In this document: piece by piece, positions 59,606 to 64,000 of the stretch
How positions within the stretch are numbered: position 1 is the stretch's first letter
How the letters are laid out: each line of letters begins with the position of its first letter
NCBI GenBank assembly: GCA_026874595.1
Contig: CM049317.1
Coordinates: 55,524,118 to 55,588,117, forward strand
DNA length: 64,000 nt
Direction: 5' to 3'
From: Sipunculus nudus
Taxonomy: Eukaryota > Annelida > Sipuncula > Golfingiida > Sipunculidae
Position numbers and translations under genes: made by a program
The notes under the pieces: model-generated
Told to the model about the DNA's origin: nothing
The model's database searches: none
The model's input: the letters and a program-made list of their open reading frames with translations, nothing else

Positions 59606-61785
59606 CTTATTTTTCCTTCGATTAAAAAATATGTTTCCTATTTTCACTTGAAGCCTGTCTAATCTTTCTTCTCTCTTTTTTTCTTTTTAATACTCTCACG
59701 TTCCTGCCAATGGGGCCTCTTTTTATTCTCCTTTTTATTAGTGCCTTATTCTCATTACCTTTTTTTACCTTCTTCATTCATGTCCGTCCGTTCTCTCTTC
59801 CTAGGCACTCCCAATTTCATCATCGAGCTGTTGCCTGTCTCCCCTCCCTGTTACATACCCCTTTCCTGTTTCTATCTTTTACCTCCTTGAACGGTAATAT
59901 TGCGTTCCCTTTGCCTACTAAATGCACCTTTTCATCACACAGACGACCTCTGTCGGTGACCATTGGTACTGAGTGTTCGGGTCCGGTGTGTGCACAAAGA
60001 AAGACATTTTGATATACGTGATTCGATCCTATTTTAACTTCCATGACCTGTCTAACAATGTGAGCCTCTGGGTTCTACCTAACCTCAGTTGACCTCCCCC
60101 CCCCCCCCCCCCCCCCCCCCCAAGCAGACGATCGTTACAGGAAGTGCGCATGCTCGAGGAATAGGTCAAATCTAACATTTGCATTTAAATAGTCCTCCCA
60201 CTCATTTTTATGCCTTTTTCTTTCTGTTTTCTCTCGGCATATTCCCCTTTTTGTTTTACCTCCTTTTTTCCGGTGTAAATACTTCAGGTTAAATCCCATT
60301 ACAGCCCCCCCCCCCCCCCGGTAATGTGAATTCGTTTCCAGATTACCACGAACGGTTGTCTCAACGTAATATTAGGATACCCTCTTACTGTTCAGATTAC
60401 CCCCGCACTGTTCAGGTTACCCCTTCGTGCACTGTTTAAAATAAATGAAAAATTCTCAGGTTTTAAACACCTGATAAATTATTCAAATAAACCTCAAGAT
60501 TTTAAAGCTGGAATCGGTCTATTAACATAAAATGTCGCAAAATGTTAATTATATTGTCAACTATTGTTTTTTTTTCATTAACTCAAACATTTTGACACAT
60601 GACACATTACATAGAAACATAAAATATACAAAGATCAAACTGATCTGAGAAATCCAGGAGAAATAAAGCACAAAAACTGTAAGGAAATAAACATGTAGAC
60701 ACGATTATTTTTAATGGTAATCATGTACAGTAGGGGAGGTGGGTGGGTTGGTAGATAATATGAAATTTATTTCAAGTTACCCCCTGGGTAATCTGGAGCA
60801 GGAGTAATCTGAAATCGCTACACCGTTTTTTTTAGTTTTGTGTTTATTTAGAAAACAATGATATAATTACTATCCAGAAATTTAATACAATGACATTACA
60901 ATTGTATCTGAGACTTAAAATGGAAATAATGCCCACTCTTTAACTAATACCCCAGTTGCAAATGCAGGTTTCAGAACTGGAAGTTAGGACTAGAAAAAGC
61001 TAGAGATATCCGACTACCTTGCATAACCAAAGGTTTGAATGGACATCCCATTTACCTTGCTTTCTTTTAGGAATTTTTCCAAGTAAGCTAACTGCATTTT
61101 TTAATGGAACGTTTTCACGCGAGCTTGCTTCTGGTACCAGGAAAGTAAAACATACTACATAAACTCAGCCCAATCTATTCACAAACTGTCACAATCAGCG
61201 TTTCAGTTTCAGTGCTGGATAAATACCATTAGAATTAGAGTGACAGGCGGTTTTATTACTGATAGTTTGAGAACACAATGGCAAAATACCATCCATGCAT
61301 GCAATACATAGGCAGGACACGTGCAGCTGACTTCACAACATTACTTACAGTCATACGTCGATATGACTCTAAAATTAGCTTGACAGCCTTTGCTTTAATA
61401 ATACGGGAGAGAAGTTTCCATTACTGTAGCAAGACATTTTTTTAATGAACCGTCATATGCTGTGTATGATTCAATGAAAGAATGACAATCTGAACACGAA
61501 TGTATATCGGACCTGCCAAATGAAATAAGCAAAATACGTAAATACTAAATGAGCAAGTAAAAAGAAAATAAAGGAGCGCAGCTCAAGGCGTGTCTTGTAT
61601 TTAAAATTGCTTTCTCTGGAAATGGGAAAGTGTATTGTGTACTGAGCCGAAGGTCTTGTCAATTCTGTCCCAAAAAATCGTTTTGTATTGTATACTTCTG
61701 AGAATACTTAATTTAACTCACTCTCTTTAAATCCATGATCTGGTAAACGTAAATGTTTCGCGGAGACAAGTAATTTACGTCTATG
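59606..61785. other. CT-rich then AT-rich stretch
   Basis: 59640-60300 is CT-rich and holds C-tracts at 60096-60121 (26 nt) and 60305-60319. The 100-codon plus frame at 59710-60012 is a biased F/L/P/S-rich translation of this CT-rich DNA. Nothing definite follows. Confidence 0.5.
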
Positions 61786-61789
61786 GACT

Positions 61790-62198
61790 GATACTATGAG
61801 CAAGACAACGGATCCGCTGGTGTTAACTTAAGACCATTTTCCCTCGGTTTTCAAGGACCTGTTTTTAACTCCAGTCCGCCCCAAAACTGATCGCACAGAT
61901 CACAGACAACTTGATTTCGTCAGACAACTTTGTCAGCGTCCAAGGGAGAATCTAACTGTCCAACGATTTTAGTGGCAAGGGAGCGTGTATCGGCAATTTT
62001 TAGAGCGGGGCAATGCTTTTTTAAACCTCGCCGAAAACCTTTTATTATGTTATGATGATAGTATCCTCAGACGTTCTTTGCTTGCTCATCTACCATGCTT
62101 CCTGGTCATTTAAAATTTAATTTATAATAAATATTATAATATAACCTTAAAATTCATTGAGACAGAAGCCCGTTAGATGATCAAGGCCCTGTTTTTAA
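61790..62198 (+). repeat. local duplication, copy 1
   Basis: Matches 63270-63660 in the same orientation at about 1.48 kb distance. Shared strings include 'ggactgatacta', 'aaggacctgttttt', 'actccagtccgccc', 'caacgattttagtg', 'atgatgatagta' and 'catctaccatgcttcctg'. A partial third copy of the early part lies at 62184-62245. Confidence 0.8.
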
Positions 62199-62245
62199 CT
62201 CCAGTCCGCCCCAAAACTGACCACACAGATCACAGACATCTTGAT
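62184..62245 (+). repeat. local duplication, partial third copy
   Basis: 'gttttta(a)ctccagtccgc' through 'cacagatcacagaca' repeats 61855-61910; it stops before the rest of the unit. Confidence 0.75.
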
Positions 62246-62311
62246 TTCTATATTAAGATTATAATGATGTTCATTCTTTCTGTCGTTGGCTCAGACCACT
62301 GCTTTTAAGAC

Positions 62312-62500
62312 ATGAACAATGTGTTGGCTGTGGTTCAACCAGATGAAAGGGCAGGTGCTTTTATTGCTGAAATCACCTTTATACTTTCAGACGGGTCTGA
62401 CGTAAAGCCAGACAGGGGATGTACAAAACACTTGGCAGCTAAACAGACGGAAAACTATAAGGTGGACGGTAGCATTATCGAATTTTATGCGGAGATGTGA
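62312..62500 (+). CDS. small open frame of uncertain status
   Basis: ATG at 62312 opens 62 codons of balanced composition (for example ERAGAFIAEITFILSDGSDV and YKVDGSIIEFYAEM). 'tttatactttcag' (ends 62390) inside it could also be a splice acceptor, making only the 3' part a terminal exon. No family is recognised, and it sits between copies of the local duplication. Confidence 0.2.
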   Translation: MNNVLAVVQPDERAGAFIAEITFILSDGSDVKPDRGCTKHLAAKQTENYKVDGSIIEFYAEM

Positions 62501-62514
62501 CATTACTTTTCTTT

Positions 62515-62705
62515 TATTATTTATTTTGATGGAGGTAACCGTCTCATGATTACTTAACTAAGTACTTTGTGTGTTGGTAGAATTTCATATCGGTTTCGGA
62601 CTACGTGAACAGGGCGGCATTACGATTAAAGTGGTTTCAACCAGGCTGTGTGTACCGCACCTGCGGGTTCTGGGCGTGAGGAACCCCCGAAAGGAGCAGT
62701 GGAAT
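62515..62705 (-). repeat. SINE-A copy, 3' part
   Basis: In reverse complement it runs from 'cctttcgggggttcctca' (62693) through 'agtccgaaaccgatatga' to 'gacggttacctccatcaaaa'. The tRNA head is missing. Confidence 0.6.
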
Positions 62706-63169
62706 TGAGTTAAATACGATTGTGGGGTACGATCTAGCATTTAAGCTTGCAGAACGCTCTCTGTGGGTATGGGTTGACCGTGAATATTTAACCACCCCGT
62801 TTGAGCCCTTTACCCTACTATTAGACAACAAACATCGATATGACATTATGACCCCATATTCCACCTACATGATTAACCTTATTTTTTGTCAAAGTGTAAT
62901 TGTTAATTTAGGTAGCATAGAAAGCAGGGCCCCTCATTAAAATTCCATTCTATAGCTTTTTTGTCTTGATGCTTGGACGCATAGAGTATATAATTTTACC
63001 TATAGAATGGTGTATAATCTGATGGTATATGTATCCATTTTTTTTGTATCTTTTAGTTTCAATTATATTTGACAATCAGTTAATACATTAAAAAGGCTGA
63101 GATATTCTAAGCACCCTGTATAAGTGAGCAACCTCTCAACACGCCGTATACATATTATTTCCGCATTAT

Positions 63170-63235
63170 GACGGCAAAATTTTAGTGTGTACGCAAAATG
63201 GCAGCCCCCGTGAGCGGTTTCGTGAAACGATAAGG
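63170..63235 (+). repeat. copy of the MAAPVS repeat (see 38111)
   Basis: 'ttttagtgtgtacg' and 'atggcagcccc' with 'gtgagcg(g/a)tttcg' match 38093-38136. The frame stops early here. Confidence 0.55.
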
Positions 63236-63269
63236 AATTATCCTGTAGGGAATCGGGGATGCGACAAGA

Positions 63270-63660
63270 AAGTACGTCTGTGGACTGATACTATAAAGAA
63301 AGACAACGGGTCCACTTTCACTTAATTTTTAAGGACCTGTTTTTCACTCCAGTCCGCCCAAAACACTGATCACACATATCACAGACAAGTATTGTCAGCG
63401 GACAGGGGAGAATTTAGATGCCCAACGATTTTAGTGCAAGGGGACGTGTATCGGCAAAGTCAAGAGCGGAATAACGCTTTCTTGGGCCACGCCCAAATCT
63501 TTCAATTATATTATGATGATAGTATTTTCAGATGTCCTATGCTCGGTCATCTACCATGCTTCCTGATCGTATAAAATTTAATTTATAGTACATATTATAA
63601 TACAATCTTTAAATTCATGGAGACGGAGCCTATTAGATGACTTTACCAAAGAATTCTGTT
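63270..63660 (+). repeat. local duplication, copy 2
   Basis: Second copy of 61790-62198, diverged by substitutions and small deletions. Confidence 0.8.
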
Positions 63661-64000
63661 TAATTTAGCTTAGAATGCAACCTTTATTCCTTAATAAATA
63701 CATCATAGGAGAATATACATTTTTAAGTCAAGTGGGACTAGATTGTTGTTTTTAAGCAAAAGATAGATTTTAATCTACGCGCTAATTATCATATCGCTAT
63801 ATTGGATACCAATGACATGTCAACCATATGCTATATCTACTTCCTGTAGAATATTTGTAGAAATGTTATCAGTTCATAAAATACCTTTATTATCACATCT
63901 GAAAAGAACAGAACTTTGTACAATAGTATTATAACTAAACATTACAGCGTTGTAAAAAGCGCCTACCTTTTTATGGAAGTTTCAGTCAACTCCAAAGAGT
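63661..64000. other. AT-rich end of window
   Basis: Nothing recognised. Confidence 0.5.

Noticed and set aside
59710-60012. 100-codon hydrophobic plus frame beginning MGPLFILLFISALF
   Set aside because: It looks like a signal or membrane protein, but the hydrophobicity follows from CT-rich DNA (Phe/Leu/Ser/Pro). No splice sites or downstream partner are seen.

Overview
The window is animal nuclear DNA, most likely from a bivalve mollusc. It is AT-rich, full of (TA)n, GATA and poly-G/C tracts, and nearly every recognisable feature is a transposable element or a dispersed repeat. Several repeats look like types common in bivalve genomes: the block with 'atcgctatagctcagatga ... cagctgagcta' at 45.4-46.7 and 49.7-51.4 kb, the 'aggtcacagggtcaaaggtc' block at 2.2-2.8 kb, and the repeat at 38.9-39.1 kb. 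This assignment rests on pattern memory, not a search. No complete protein-coding gene is visible. A few isolated candidate exons (7.2 kb minus, 9.7 kb plus, 32.7 kb plus, 53.4 kb minus, 56.9 kb plus) suggest intronic or intergenic DNA of one or more large genes.

The best-supported structure is a nested set at 23.1-31.9 kb. A 5'-truncated Penelope-like retroelement on the minus strand (RT thumb/linker at 31.4-31.9 kb, GIY-YIG endonuclease at 23.8-24.1 kb) is split by a 7,247-bp insertion at 24147-31393. The insertion has inverted ends reading TACGGAAGCG and is flanked by the 6-bp duplication GTTTTA. Removing it plus one duplication copy restores the Penelope reading frame exactly. Each inverted arm carries an array of 21-bp units built on the perfect palindrome TCGTACGTACGA, 13 copies on the left and 9 on the right. 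The right arm is itself interrupted by a roughly 1.1-kb element with its own inverted arms. The 7.2-kb element has no coding capacity that I can see and I cannot assign it to a superfamily.

Other mobile DNA: two solo LTRs of one family in opposite orientation (44053-44932 plus, 53604-54438 minus), each with its own perfect 4-bp target duplication (CCAC and CTAA); a 2.1-kb hAT-like element (12102-14179) holding a ~155-bp satellite and sitting inside a G-tract; a LINE fragment at 39.9-40.6 kb abutting a SINE; at least six copies of one tRNA-derived SINE family; several MITE-like inverted-repeat elements; and several local or long-range duplicated blocks (0.4/47.4 kb, 61.8/63.3 kb, 25.1/26.1/28.9 kb).

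The minus-strand solo LTR at 54.4-53.6 kb ends 35 bp upstream of a 106-codon open frame on the same strand (53569-53249) that finishes at a good splice donor, so the LTR could supply a promoter to a host transcript. Remaining stretches are AT-rich DNA in which I see nothing definite.
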